From an uncultured bacterium (lineage in GTDB: Bacteria; Gemmatimonadota; Gemmatimonadetes; Longimicrobiales; RSA9), in contig CALKIP010000073.1 of assembly GCA_937995995.1 (NCBI GenBank), positions 1 to 21,360 on the forward strand: a DNA stretch of 21,360 bases, read 5' to 3'. The notes under the pieces are model-generated. The model had not been told where the DNA came from and ran no database searches. It was given only the letters and a program-made list of their open reading frames with translations. Position 1 is the stretch's first letter; each line of letters opens with the position of its first letter. Shown here piece after piece: positions 15,214-21,360 of this stretch. Position numbers and translations under genes: made by a program.

Positions 15214-15378
15214 TTCGCACTCGGTGCGCGGGGAGTCCTTGAGGCGATGGTGTGGGTGGCCATCGGTAGGGGGAGTGGCAGGCGTGGAGTTCGGGGGCGA
15301 GGCTGCCCGGGGCGTGGCGCGGCCCGGGTCTTGAACAGGTGATGCACCGGAACCCCGGATGCAACCCGAGACGCAGCC
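15214..15378 (+). terminator. Gap after glpK with hairpins, weak terminator candidates
   Basis: This 165-nt gap holds three inverted repeats: CGCAC / GTGCG (15216-15228), CGATGG / CCATCG (15245-15265, 9-nt loop) and CCCGGG / CCCGGG (15306-15328, 11-nt loop). None is followed by a run of T. They could end the glpK transcript by a factor-dependent route. No promoter for the downstream gene stood out. Confidence 0.25.
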
Positions 15379-15933
15379 ATGCATGAGTGGATCCTCGTCC
15401 TCCTCACCCTACCGATGGGCCTCGGACCTCCCGCGTCCGGCGCGATGGACACAGTTCTGTGGGCGCGTCAACTCGACACACCGGCGGTCTCCGTGGAAAG
15501 CGATCCCACGCCCCAGACCGTACGCCCCACGGCATCGGCCGTTTTCGTCGACGATGTACCCCACGAGTGGCTCGCCGGAGTTTCCGCATTTCACGAGAGC
15601 ACCGCTCTTCCTCCCGCTCTCCACTACCTCGCCAGTGGGCCCATGAATGCTTCATCCGACACCGTTCACGTGCGAGATGATTGGTTCGCCGAGGACAAGC
15701 TGCGGCATTATTTCCTCTCGCTCGCGGTGACGGGGATGACGTACGGGGTGGCGCGGAGCACCGGGCCCGACGGCGCGCCGGCACTCGCGCTGGCCGGTGC
15801 GGGTGCGGCGGCGGCCGGTCTCTGGCAAGAGTTCTACGACAGAAGCATCGGCCGACCGTTCAGTCAGAAGGACCTGGTCTGGGACGGGCTCGGGATCGTC
15901 ACGGGGCTGATCCTGGCCTCGCAGGCCCGCTAG
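15379..15933 (+). CDS. YfiM-like (DUF2279-type) envelope protein
   Basis: A 184-residue protein with no assigned biochemical function. The first 20 residues are hydrophobic (W-I-L-V-L-L-T-L) and end near small residues, consistent with a signal peptide or membrane anchor. Residues about 25-95 have no recognisable domain and look low in structure. The C-terminal part (about 101-181) carries the pattern D-W-x-x-x-D-K-x-x-H at 101-110, two small-residue-rich hydrophobic helices, E-F-Y-D near 151 and K-D-L-V-W-D-G at 164-170. I recognise this pattern from YfiM-like periplasmic lipoproteins (DUF2279); the lipobox cysteine of YfiM is absent. It lies 7 nt ahead of the glycogen-debranching gene. The ribosome site is weak. 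Confidence 0.7.
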   Translation: MHEWILVLLTLPMGLGPPASGAMDTVLWARQLDTPAVSVESDPTPQTVRPTASAVFVDDVPHEWLAGVSAFHESTALPPALHYLASGPMNASSDTVHVRDDWFAEDKLRHYFLSLAVTGMTYGVARSTGPDGAPALALAGAGAAAAGLWQEFYDRSIGRPFSQKDLVWDGLGIVTGLILASQAR

Positions 15934-15940
15934 CGTAGGG

Positions 15941-17932
15941 ATGGCCAGCCTTCCCGCCCCGATCGTCGTGGGCGCCCGTCGGCTGAATGATTTTGCGACC
16001 GGCTCCACCCTGGAATGGCTCGAGACCGACGGGCGCGGCGGGTACGCGGCGTCGACGGCGGTGGGCGCGAACACACGGCGCTACCACGGACTCCTGGTCG
16101 TATCTAGGCAGCCGCCCACGGACCGGGTCGTGCTCCTCTCGCGGATCGAGGAGACGGTGCTCTTGCCGTCAGGCGAGCGGTACGACCTTGCGGCGAACAT
16201 CTATCCCGGCACGATCCACCCGGATGGGCATCGGTACCTCGAGGAGTTCCGTCTGGACCCCTGGCCGACGTGGCGCTACCGGCTGGGCAATCTCACACTC
16301 GAAAAAGTGCTTTTCGTGGCCCGAGATCCCGGTGCAACGGTGTTGCGGTACCGGCTGGAGGGCGGCCACGCGCGATTGGAGCTTCGGCCACTCGTCGCGG
16401 GTCGGGAATTCCACGCCCTGATCGGCGCGAACGATGTCGTCGCCTCCATGGCGGAGGCGGAGCCGGGGCGCGTCTTCTACGCTCCGTACTCGGGGATGCC
16501 GGCACTCGTGTTGTCGTACCAGGATGGGGAATGGCGGGACGCGGGAGACTGGTACTACTCCACGCTCTACCCCCGCGAGGCGGAGCGGGGGCTCGAGGAC
16601 CGTGAGGACCTCTACTGCCCCGGCGTGCTGTCGACTGTGCTGAAGGCGGGCCGGGAGTGGACGCTGGCGTGTGCCACCGAGCCGGTTGCGGTTGAGCGTG
16701 CGGGCGCTCGGGCGGAGGGGGAGCGCCGGCGCCGGGGGGAACTCGCCGCTGCAGGCCGTCACCTTGCAGGCGATGATTCGCAACTCGCCGATCTCGGTGC
16801 ATGGCTCGCCCTCTCCGCGGATGCGTTCCTTGCGCGCCGCGGCGATGCGATGAGCATCCTGGCGGGCTACCCCTGGTTCTCCGACTGGGGGCGCGATGCC
16901 ATGATCTCGATTCCGGGGCTCTGTCGGGTCACGGGGCGGGTGGAGGAGGCCGGTGGTGTGCTGAGGGCGTTCGCCGCGCACCAACGCGATGGATTGATCC
17001 CGAATCGCTTCCCCGACTACGGCGGTCGCATTCCGCTGGATCATTACAACGCCGCCGATGCGTCGCTCTGGTTCGTCGAGGCCGTGGCGGCACTTGCGGA
17101 TGCCGGCGGCGAGGTGGAGGAGCTATGGCCCGCGGTGGAGGCGGTCATCGACGGCTACCGCGAGGGGACACGCTTCGGCATCCGCCTCGATGGGGATGGG
17201 CTCGTACGGCAGGGGAGCGAGGGCGTACAGCTCACGTGGATGGACGCGAAGGTCAATGGCTGGGTGGTCACGCCTCGTGAGGGGAAGGCGGTCGAGATCA
17301 ACGCGCTCTGGTACAACGCACTGCTGAGGGCGGCACAACTCGCCCAGGGGATGGGCCGGAGTGCGGCACCGTACGAGGAGCTCGCCACACGCACCCGGGC
17401 GGCGTTCGCCGCGTTTTGGTATGAGGAGGGACGCTACCTCCACGACCGGATCGATGATGAAGGGATGCCAGACCCGACGCTGCGGCCGAATCAGCTCTTC
17501 GCCGTCTCGCTGCCGTATTCTCCGCTCACGAAAGGGCAGATGAAGGACGTGGTGGCGGCAGTCGAGCGCTCTCTCCTCGTCCCACTCGGGGTGCGCACGC
17601 TCTCGCCGGATGATGCGCACTACGCCGGCAACTACACAGGAGACAGGAAGCGTCGGGACGCGGCCTACCACCAGGGAACGGCGTGGCCGTGGCTCCTCGG
17701 GCCCTTCGGGACGGCATATCTGCGGGCTCACGAACACGATGAAGCGGCGCGTGCACGAGTCCGGGCGCTCTTCGAACCGCTGGAGCCGCATTTGGAGGAG
17801 TACGGCCTGGGGCACGTAGCGGAGGTGCTCTCCGGAGATCCACCTCACACGCCGGCAGGGTGCTTTGCACAGGCGTGGAGCACGGCGGAGTTGATGAGGC
17901 TCATGGCGGTGTTGGGGGTGAGGAGCGGATAG
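15941..17932 (+). CDS. Amylo-alpha-1,6-glucosidase (GH133 glycogen debranching enzyme)
   Basis: A 663-residue archaeal-type glycogen debranching enzyme that hydrolyses alpha-1,6 branch points. The N-terminal beta domain (to about 240) opens with the typical G-R-G-G-Y-A-A-S-T and N-T-R-R-Y-H-G-L-L signature. The C-terminal (alpha/alpha)6 barrel starts at about 285 and shows A-G-Y-P-W-F-S-D-W-G-R-D at 308-319, T-W-M-D-A-K at 432-437, K-A-V-E-I-N-A-L-W-Y-N-A-L soon after, and H-Q-G-T-A-W-P-W near 577. It has no GH13 TIM barrel, so it differs from GlgX. Full length for the family. Starts 7 nt after the YfiM-like stop with no good ribosome site, so coupling with that gene is likely. No glgA, glgB, glgC or glgP is in the window. 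Confidence 0.92.
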   Translation: MASLPAPIVVGARRLNDFATGSTLEWLETDGRGGYAASTAVGANTRRYHGLLVVSRQPPTDRVVLLSRIEETVLLPSGERYDLAANIYPGTIHPDGHRYLEEFRLDPWPTWRYRLGNLTLEKVLFVARDPGATVLRYRLEGGHARLELRPLVAGREFHALIGANDVVASMAEAEPGRVFYAPYSGMPALVLSYQDGEWRDAGDWYYSTLYPREAERGLEDREDLYCPGVLSTVLKAGREWTLACATEPVAVERAGARAEGERRRRGELAAAGRHLAGDDSQLADLGAWLALSADAFLARRGDAMSILAGYPWFSDWGRDAMISIPGLCRVTGRVEEAGGVLRAFAAHQRDGLIPNRFPDYGGRIPLDHYNAADASLWFVEAVAALADAGGEVEELWPAVEAVIDGYREGTRFGIRLDGDGLVRQGSEGVQLTWMDAKVNGWVVTPREGKAVEINALWYNALLRAAQLAQGMGRSAAPYEELATRTRAAFAAFWYEEGRYLHDRIDDEGMPDPTLRPNQLFAVSLPYSPLTKGQMKDVVAAVERSLLVPLGVRTLSPDDAHYAGNYTGDRKRRDAAYHQGTAWPWLLGPFGTAYLRAHEHDEAARARVRALFEPLEPHLEEYGLGHVAEVLSGDPPHTPAGCFAQAWSTAELMRLMAVLGVRSG

Positions 17933-18044
17933 GGCGACTGGTGGGGTTCGTCGGGCTGTGTCTGATGGGAGCGGGGGACCAGACGGTCCAGATCCCCATC
18001 GTGACCGGTAGCGTCAGGTCCGGGCAGCCGTTAGCTTTCGGGGC

Positions 18045-18308
18045 ATGGAACTCATTGTATTGGTACTGATCGCGGCGGGGGCGTGCGTCGCCGTGGGGCT
18101 GCCGCTGTTTCGGGGTAAAGCAGAGGCGCCTCGTGGGGCGGGGATCGCGCCATCATTGTCGGACGATGCGGCGCTGGACCGGGAAGTGGCGCGCTACCGT
18201 GAGGCGCTACGGGCGGGCACGGTCTGCGCAAGCTGCCGCTTCGCGAACCCGCCCGAGAGTCACTTCTGCGCCGACTGCGGCAAGCGGCTTCCCAGAGTGT
18301 GGGAGTGA
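18045..18308 (+). CDS. Small membrane-anchored zinc-ribbon protein
   Basis: An 87-residue protein with one membrane segment at about residues 2-22, a short polar linker with a helical stretch (about 40-57), and a C-terminal zinc ribbon formed by C61-x-x-C64 and C75-x-x-C78. The arrangement suggests a cytoplasmic metal-binding knuckle tethered to the inner membrane; the family and partner are unknown to me. The start is preceded by CGGGGC with little spacing, so no good ribosome site is seen. Its 3' end overlaps the start of the threonine aldolase gene, implying coupled translation. The 112-nt gap before it has a short inverted repeat GGACC-N4-GGTCC near 17976-17989 and no clear -35/-10 pair. 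Confidence 0.72.
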   Translation: MELIVLVLIAAGACVAVGLPLFRGKAEAPRGAGIAPSLSDDAALDREVARYREALRAGTVCASCRFANPPESHFCADCGKRLPRVWE

Positions 18309-19369
18309 TTTTGAGTCGACCGAACGGCATCGTCGATCTGCGGAGCGATACGGTCACCCGGCCGACGCCGGCGATGCGCGAGGCGATCGCGCGGGCCGAG
18401 GTCGGCGACGACGTGCTGGGCGACGACCCGACCGTACGGCGCCTCGAGGAGCGTGTTGCGGAGCTGCTCGGGAAGGAGGCCGCGCTCTTCTTCCCGAGTG
18501 GGACGATGGCGAACCAGACGGCGGTCGCCATCCTCACGATGCCGGGGAGCGAGGCAGTGATCGAAGCGACCGGTCACATCCTCGACTGGGAGGAGGCGGC
18601 GGCGGCGCAGTGGGCGGGCGTGCAGCTCCGGGCGGTCGAGACGCCCGACGGGCTACTCACGCCGGAGCAGGTCGAGGCGGCGATCCGGCCGGGTGGCAAG
18701 CTGTCGATCCGAACCACGCTCGTCTGCGTCGAGAATACGCACAACGCGGCGGGTGGGCGGGTGCTCCCACTGGAGCGGCTCCGTGCGATCGGCGAGGTGG
18801 CTCGCAGACGCGGGGTCCATCTTCATCTCGACGGTGCCCGGCTCTGGAACGCGAGTGCGGCGTCGGGAGTGCCCGAGGCTGACTTCGCCGCGGAGGCCGA
18901 TACCGTCATGGTCACCCTATCCAAGGGGCTCGGTTGTCCGGTCGGCTCGCTGCTGGCCGGATCGCGCGAGCTCATGGAGGAGGCGTGGCGCGTGCGGCGC
19001 AGGCACGGTGGCGCGATGCGGCAGGCGGGGGTTCTGGCGGCCGCGGGGCTCTACGCGCTCGACCACCACCGCGAGCGGCTCGGCGAGGATCATGAGCGGG
19101 CGCGGCGCCTGGCCGAACGGCTCGAGGAGGTGCACGGAATCCGGGTCGTTCCGCCCGAGACGAACATCGTCATGATCGACCTCGAGCGCGAGGATCTCAC
19201 TGCGCAGACGCTGGCCGAACGGCTCCAGGCAAAAGGCGTCCTACTCACCCCGTTCACCGAGCGTCGGATCCGGGCGGTCACGCACCTGGACGTGGACGAT
19301 GCCGGGATCGAACGGGCCGCCGACGCCCTTGCTGCCGTCCTCGAAACGGTAGCTGGCGCTGCGCGTTGA
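18305..19369 (+). CDS. ltaE: Low-specificity L-threonine aldolase
   Basis: A PLP enzyme that splits L-threonine and L-allo-threonine into glycine and acetaldehyde. With the start used here it has 354 residues. The N-terminal D-L-R-S-D-T-V-T-R-P-T is diagnostic of the family. PLP contacts include F-P-S-G-T-M-A-N (phosphate cup), H-L-D-G-A-R with Asp176 and Arg179, and Lys207 in L-S-K-G-L-G-C-P-V-G. The start is uncertain: GTG 18305 overlaps the upstream stop as GTGA, TTG 18311 has GGGAG 5 nt before it, and GTG 18299 is also in frame; all differ by only a few residues before the conserved region. Substrate specificity (L- versus L-allo-) cannot be read from the sequence. A role in glycine supply is the usual inference. 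Confidence 0.93.
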   Translation: MILSRPNGIVDLRSDTVTRPTPAMREAIARAEVGDDVLGDDPTVRRLEERVAELLGKEAALFFPSGTMANQTAVAILTMPGSEAVIEATGHILDWEEAAAAQWAGVQLRAVETPDGLLTPEQVEAAIRPGGKLSIRTTLVCVENTHNAAGGRVLPLERLRAIGEVARRRGVHLHLDGARLWNASAASGVPEADFAAEADTVMVTLSKGLGCPVGSLLAGSRELMEEAWRVRRRHGGAMRQAGVLAAAGLYALDHHRERLGEDHERARRLAERLEEVHGIRVVPPETNIVMIDLEREDLTAQTLAERLQAKGVLLTPFTERRIRAVTHLDVDDAGIERAADALAAVLETVAGAAR

Positions 19370-19447
19370 GGCATCCAGATCCACCGCGCCGGGTGTCATG
19401 CGCCCTGCCCCATCGCGTCGTTTGGAAATGTAGAAAATCGATGCCGA

Positions 19448-19542
19448 GAACGTCGGCTCTTTGTTCGCCGATTCATCATGTCCCATGCGAAAATACGGCT
19501 GTCCCGCACAGGGATTGACCGGAGTGGGAAATCGGTGAAAAT
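19448..19542 (+). promoter_or_regulatory. Candidate recA promoter with nearby inverted repeats
   Basis: The 266-nt region before recA is visibly richer in A and T than its surroundings between about 19420 and 19545. TTGACC (19515-19520) and GAAAAT (19537-19542) are 16 nt apart, giving a plausible promoter about 93 nt before the ATG. Immediately upstream is CTGT-N5-ACAG (19499-19511), and further up GAAC-N11-GTTC (19448-19466). Their half-sites resemble LexA-box halves (CTGT/ACAG of proteobacteria, GAAC/GTTC of Bacillus) but the spacings do not match either known operator. No lexA gene is in the window. Confidence 0.4.
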
Positions 19543-19635
19543 TGGCCGTGTGCAGCAGGAACCGCGGTGTGCGCAGGGGGTACCAGGGACGTCGGATCAC
19601 GGGAACCGATCCCAGAGGGGAGACAGGGCGAGACA

Positions 19636-20676
19636 ATGGCAACGGTCGACATCAGTGAAGACAAGCGCAAGGCGCTGAACGTAGCGATTCAGCAGATCGA
19701 GCGCTCGCACGGGAAGGGCTCGATCATGCGCATGGGCGCCGACGGCGCGCGTGTGACGGTCGAGGCGATCCCGACGGGTGCGATGAACCTGGACGCGGCG
19801 ATCGGGATCGGCGGTATCCCGCGGGGCCGGATCACGGAGATCTACGGGCCGGAGTCGAGTGGTAAGACGACGCTGTGTCTGCACGTGATCGCCAATGCGC
19901 AGAAGAAGGGTGGCGTGGCCGCGTTCATCGACGCGGAGCACGCGCTCGACGTGGAGTACGGTCGCAAGCTCGGCGTGGACATCGAGAACCTGTTGGTGAG
20001 CCAGCCCGACACGGGTGAGCAGGCGCTCGAGATCGCCGAGGTGCTGATCCGCAGCAACGCGGTCGACGTGGTCGTCATCGACTCGGTCGCGGCGCTGGTG
20101 CCGCGGGCGGAGATCGAGGGTGAGATGGGCGACTCCCACGTGGGGCTGCAGGCGCGGCTCATGAGCCAGGCGCTGCGCAAGCTGACGGGTGCGGTGAACC
20201 GCTCGCGCACGGCGGTAATCTTCACGAACCAGATCCGTGAGAAGATCGGCGTCATGTTCGGCAACCCGGAAACCACGACGGGTGGCCGGGCGCTGAAGTT
20301 CTACGCGAGCCTGCGCATGGACATCCGCCGGATCGGCGCGATCAAGGACGGCCAGGACCAGGTCGGCAACCGGACGCGGGTCAAGGTGGTCAAGAACAAG
20401 GTGGCACCGCCGTTCCGTCAGGCGGAGTTCGACATCATGTTCAACGAGGGGATCAGCCACACGGGACTGCTGATCGATCTCGGCGTGGAGACGAACATCG
20501 TCGACAAGTCAGGTGCGTGGTTCAGCTACGGCGACGTCCGTCTCGGCCAGGGCCGCGAGAACGCGAAGGCGTTCCTCAAGGAGAACGAGGATGTGGCCAC
20601 GGAGATCGAGGCGAAGGTCCGCGCGGAGCTCGGCATCGGCGGCGCAGCCACGGAGGATGAGAAGGACGAGGAGTAG
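19636..20676 (+). CDS. recA: RecA recombinase
   Basis: Forms ATP-dependent filaments on single-stranded DNA, pairs homologous strands and, where present, promotes LexA self-cleavage. The 346-residue product is standard length. Walker A is G-P-E-S-S-G-K-T at 71-78, Walker B V-V-V-I-D-S at 145-150, and the F-I-D-A-E-H-A segment at 97-103 carries the catalytic glutamate (Glu101). DNA-contacting loops fall at E-I-E-G-E-M-G-D near 159-166 and at G-V-M-F-G-N-P-E-T-T-T-G-G-R-A-L-K-F-Y. The C-terminus is acidic (E-D-E-K-D-E-E), as in other RecA proteins where it tempers DNA binding. The frame is open 23 codons upstream; I start at 19636, where AGGG lies about 7 nt before the ATG and the conserved N-terminus begins. 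No intein. No recX follows. Confidence 0.98.
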   Translation: MATVDISEDKRKALNVAIQQIERSHGKGSIMRMGADGARVTVEAIPTGAMNLDAAIGIGGIPRGRITEIYGPESSGKTTLCLHVIANAQKKGGVAAFIDAEHALDVEYGRKLGVDIENLLVSQPDTGEQALEIAEVLIRSNAVDVVVIDSVAALVPRAEIEGEMGDSHVGLQARLMSQALRKLTGAVNRSRTAVIFTNQIREKIGVMFGNPETTTGGRALKFYASLRMDIRRIGAIKDGQDQVGNRTRVKVVKNKVAPPFRQAEFDIMFNEGISHTGLLIDLGVETNIVDKSGAWFSYGDVRLGQGRENAKAFLKENEDVATEIEAKVRAELGIGGAATEDEKDEE

Positions 20677-20712
20677 GCTCCGCGGCGAGTGATTCCGCGC
20701 CTTGGGACAGGA

Positions 20713-20748
20713 GAACGCCCCCGGTCGATTCGTCGACCGGGGGCGTTC
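20713..20748 (+). terminator. Strong recA terminator hairpin with UUCG loop
   Basis: A perfect 16-bp stem (GAACGCCCCCGGTCGA and its complement) closes on TTCG, an extra-stable UUCG tetraloop. It starts 37 nt after the recA stop. Only GTCAATCC follows, not a T tract, so it may work with Rho or as an mRNA 3'-end protector; the symmetric stem can also act on transcripts from the minus-strand gene that faces recA. Confidence 0.85.
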
Positions 20749-20815
20749 GTCAATCCGTACAGGTCGTGGTCCTGTGTGTCCATCCGTGTGAGCCCGAATC
20801 GTGCGGATCCCTAGG

Positions 20816-20890
20816 CGTACACGTACGCGTGCCCGTCCCCGAATTGAAGACGAGAACCCGGGCAAGGGCACGCGTAAGCGTAGGTGTACG
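20816..20890. repeat. Imperfect long inverted repeat between recA and the propeller gene
   Basis: Left arm 20816-20834 and right arm 20866-20890 are complementary over 11 bp (ACGCGTGCCC side) and 7 bp (CGTACAC side), with 6 extra bases in the right arm and a 31-nt spacer. The left arm itself contains the palindrome ACGTACGCGT-like core. It sits in non-coding DNA between two converging genes. Confidence 0.6.
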
Positions 20891-20893
20891 GGA

Positions 20894-20918
20894 CCCGAGC
20901 CAGCGCGAACGGTTCGGG
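20894..20918 (-). terminator. Small hairpin after the propeller gene, weak terminator candidate
   Basis: CCCGAG / TTCGGG (6 pairs including one G-T, 13-nt loop) begins 12 nt past the stop of the minus-strand propeller gene. No T run follows. Together with the inverted repeat at 20816-20890 it may end that transcript before it meets the recA terminator. Confidence 0.25.
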
Positions 20919-20929
20919 CGAGTTCGGTA

Positions 20930-21360
20930 TCAGTCTCCCGATGGACGAACGATCCGGAGCCGCATGACGTGCTGCACATCGATGTCGTCGCGCCAAAGGC
21001 CGTAGACGGCGTCGCCCCTGAAGTGAAAGGGCTGGAATCGATCGGGGAAGGCGACGACGCCGAGGAAGCGTCCGTCCTCATCGAAGACGTCCCACTCCGG
21101 AGCGCCGACGTTCTGCGCATCGAATGAGCCACCAGCGGCGGCGACCTCCGCCGCCGACTGGATGTGCTGCACCCAGAGAGTCCCGTCCGGGCCGGCCGCG
21201 ATCATCATGTAGGCGGGATAGTGGTCGGCGAACTCGAGGGTCTGGAGGGCCAGTTGCCGCGCCTGCGGGGGCACGCCCTGGCGCTCGAACATCTCCTCGA
21301 AAAATTTGATGAACGCCCGGCGGTCGGACTCGGTCACTTCCTGCCGCTGGAAGGGGCGGG
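20930..21360 (-). CDS. C-terminal part of a probable six-bladed beta-propeller protein (cut by window edge)
   Basis: The visible 143 codons (TGA at 20930-20932) are open to the window edge, so the gene starts beyond 21360. A GTG at 21337 could be mistaken for a start, but the frame continues upstream with R-P-F-Q-R-Q-E-V-T-E-S-D-R, which reads as ordinary protein. The segment contains a propeller-blade-like stretch: D-G-T-L-W-V-Q, then W-D-V-F-D-E-D-G-R-F-L-G, then a final F-R-G-D-A-V-Y-G-L-W-R-D-D-x-D-V-Q-x-V-M-R-L-R-I. This closing pattern resembles NHL/6-bladed propeller proteins that are numerous in Gemmatimonadota; the match is from memory. Signal peptide and function cannot be judged from this fragment. 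It converges on recA. Confidence 0.75.
   Translation of the reverse strand, partial: RPFQRQEVTESDRRAFIKFFEEMFERQGVPPQARQLALQTLEFADHYPAYMMIAAGPDGTLWVQHIQSAAEVAAAGGSFDAQNVGAPEWDVFDEDGRFLGVVAFPDRFQPFHFRGDAVYGLWRDDIDVQHVMRLRIVRPSGD

Noticed and set aside
13888..15384. 498-codon minus-strand open frame opposite glpK
   Set aside because: glpK is complete with its motifs; the antisense frame has shadow-type composition.
1..21360. Mobile element, prophage, CRISPR array, toxin-antitoxin or defence island
   Set aside because: No transposase, integrase, phage gene, spaced repeats or defence-type domain was recognised; gene content is housekeeping throughout.

Overview
The window is a GC-rich bacterial chromosome segment of mostly housekeeping genes. 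No mobile element, CRISPR array, prophage gene, tRNA or rRNA was recognised. The deepest taxonomic hint is inference: high GC, a beta-propeller C-terminus of a type I associate with Gemmatimonadota, a lipocalin-like lipoprotein, and the gene mix suggest Gemmatimonadota or a relative. A marker-gene search with RecA or GlmS would settle this.

Layout. Positions 203-6637 are all on the minus strand. Read in transcription order they are: a trans-sulfuration PLP enzyme (cystathionine gamma-synthase/lyase type), a small membrane coiled-coil protein, an M48 metallopeptidase, purD, mutM, a UvrC-like GIY-YIG nuclease that lacks the second nuclease half, and a small lipoprotein. Gaps from M48 to the GIY-YIG gene are short (10 nt, a 17-nt overlap, 47 nt), so this part is probably co-transcribed. 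Two of its products act on damaged DNA (Fpg and the UvrC-like protein).

A 334-nt divergent intergenic region (6638-6971) contains 14-bp tandem repeats. From 6972 to 20676 every gene is on the plus strand: alpha/beta hydrolase; a phosphohexomutase (probable GlmM) followed by glmS, which together supply glucosamine-1-phosphate for the cell wall; dtd-maf-mtnA (D-aminoacyl-tRNA editing, nucleotide house-cleaning, methionine salvage); glpK; a YfiM-like (DUF2279) envelope protein with a GH133 glycogen-debranching enzyme seven bases downstream; a small membrane zinc-ribbon protein overlapping a threonine aldolase; and recA. recA has its own AT-richer upstream region with a candidate promoter, and a very strong hairpin (16-bp stem, UUCG loop) after it. 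At the right edge, on the minus strand, is the 3' part of a probable six-bladed beta-propeller gene that runs out of the window.

I did not find a clearly new multi-gene system. The items most worth checking are the half-length UvrC-like protein that keeps four Fe-S-type cysteines, the archaeal-looking substrate loop in the probable GlmM, the loss of the known allosteric elements in GlpK, the recA control region, and two unexplained repeat structures (6756-6791 and 20816-20890).
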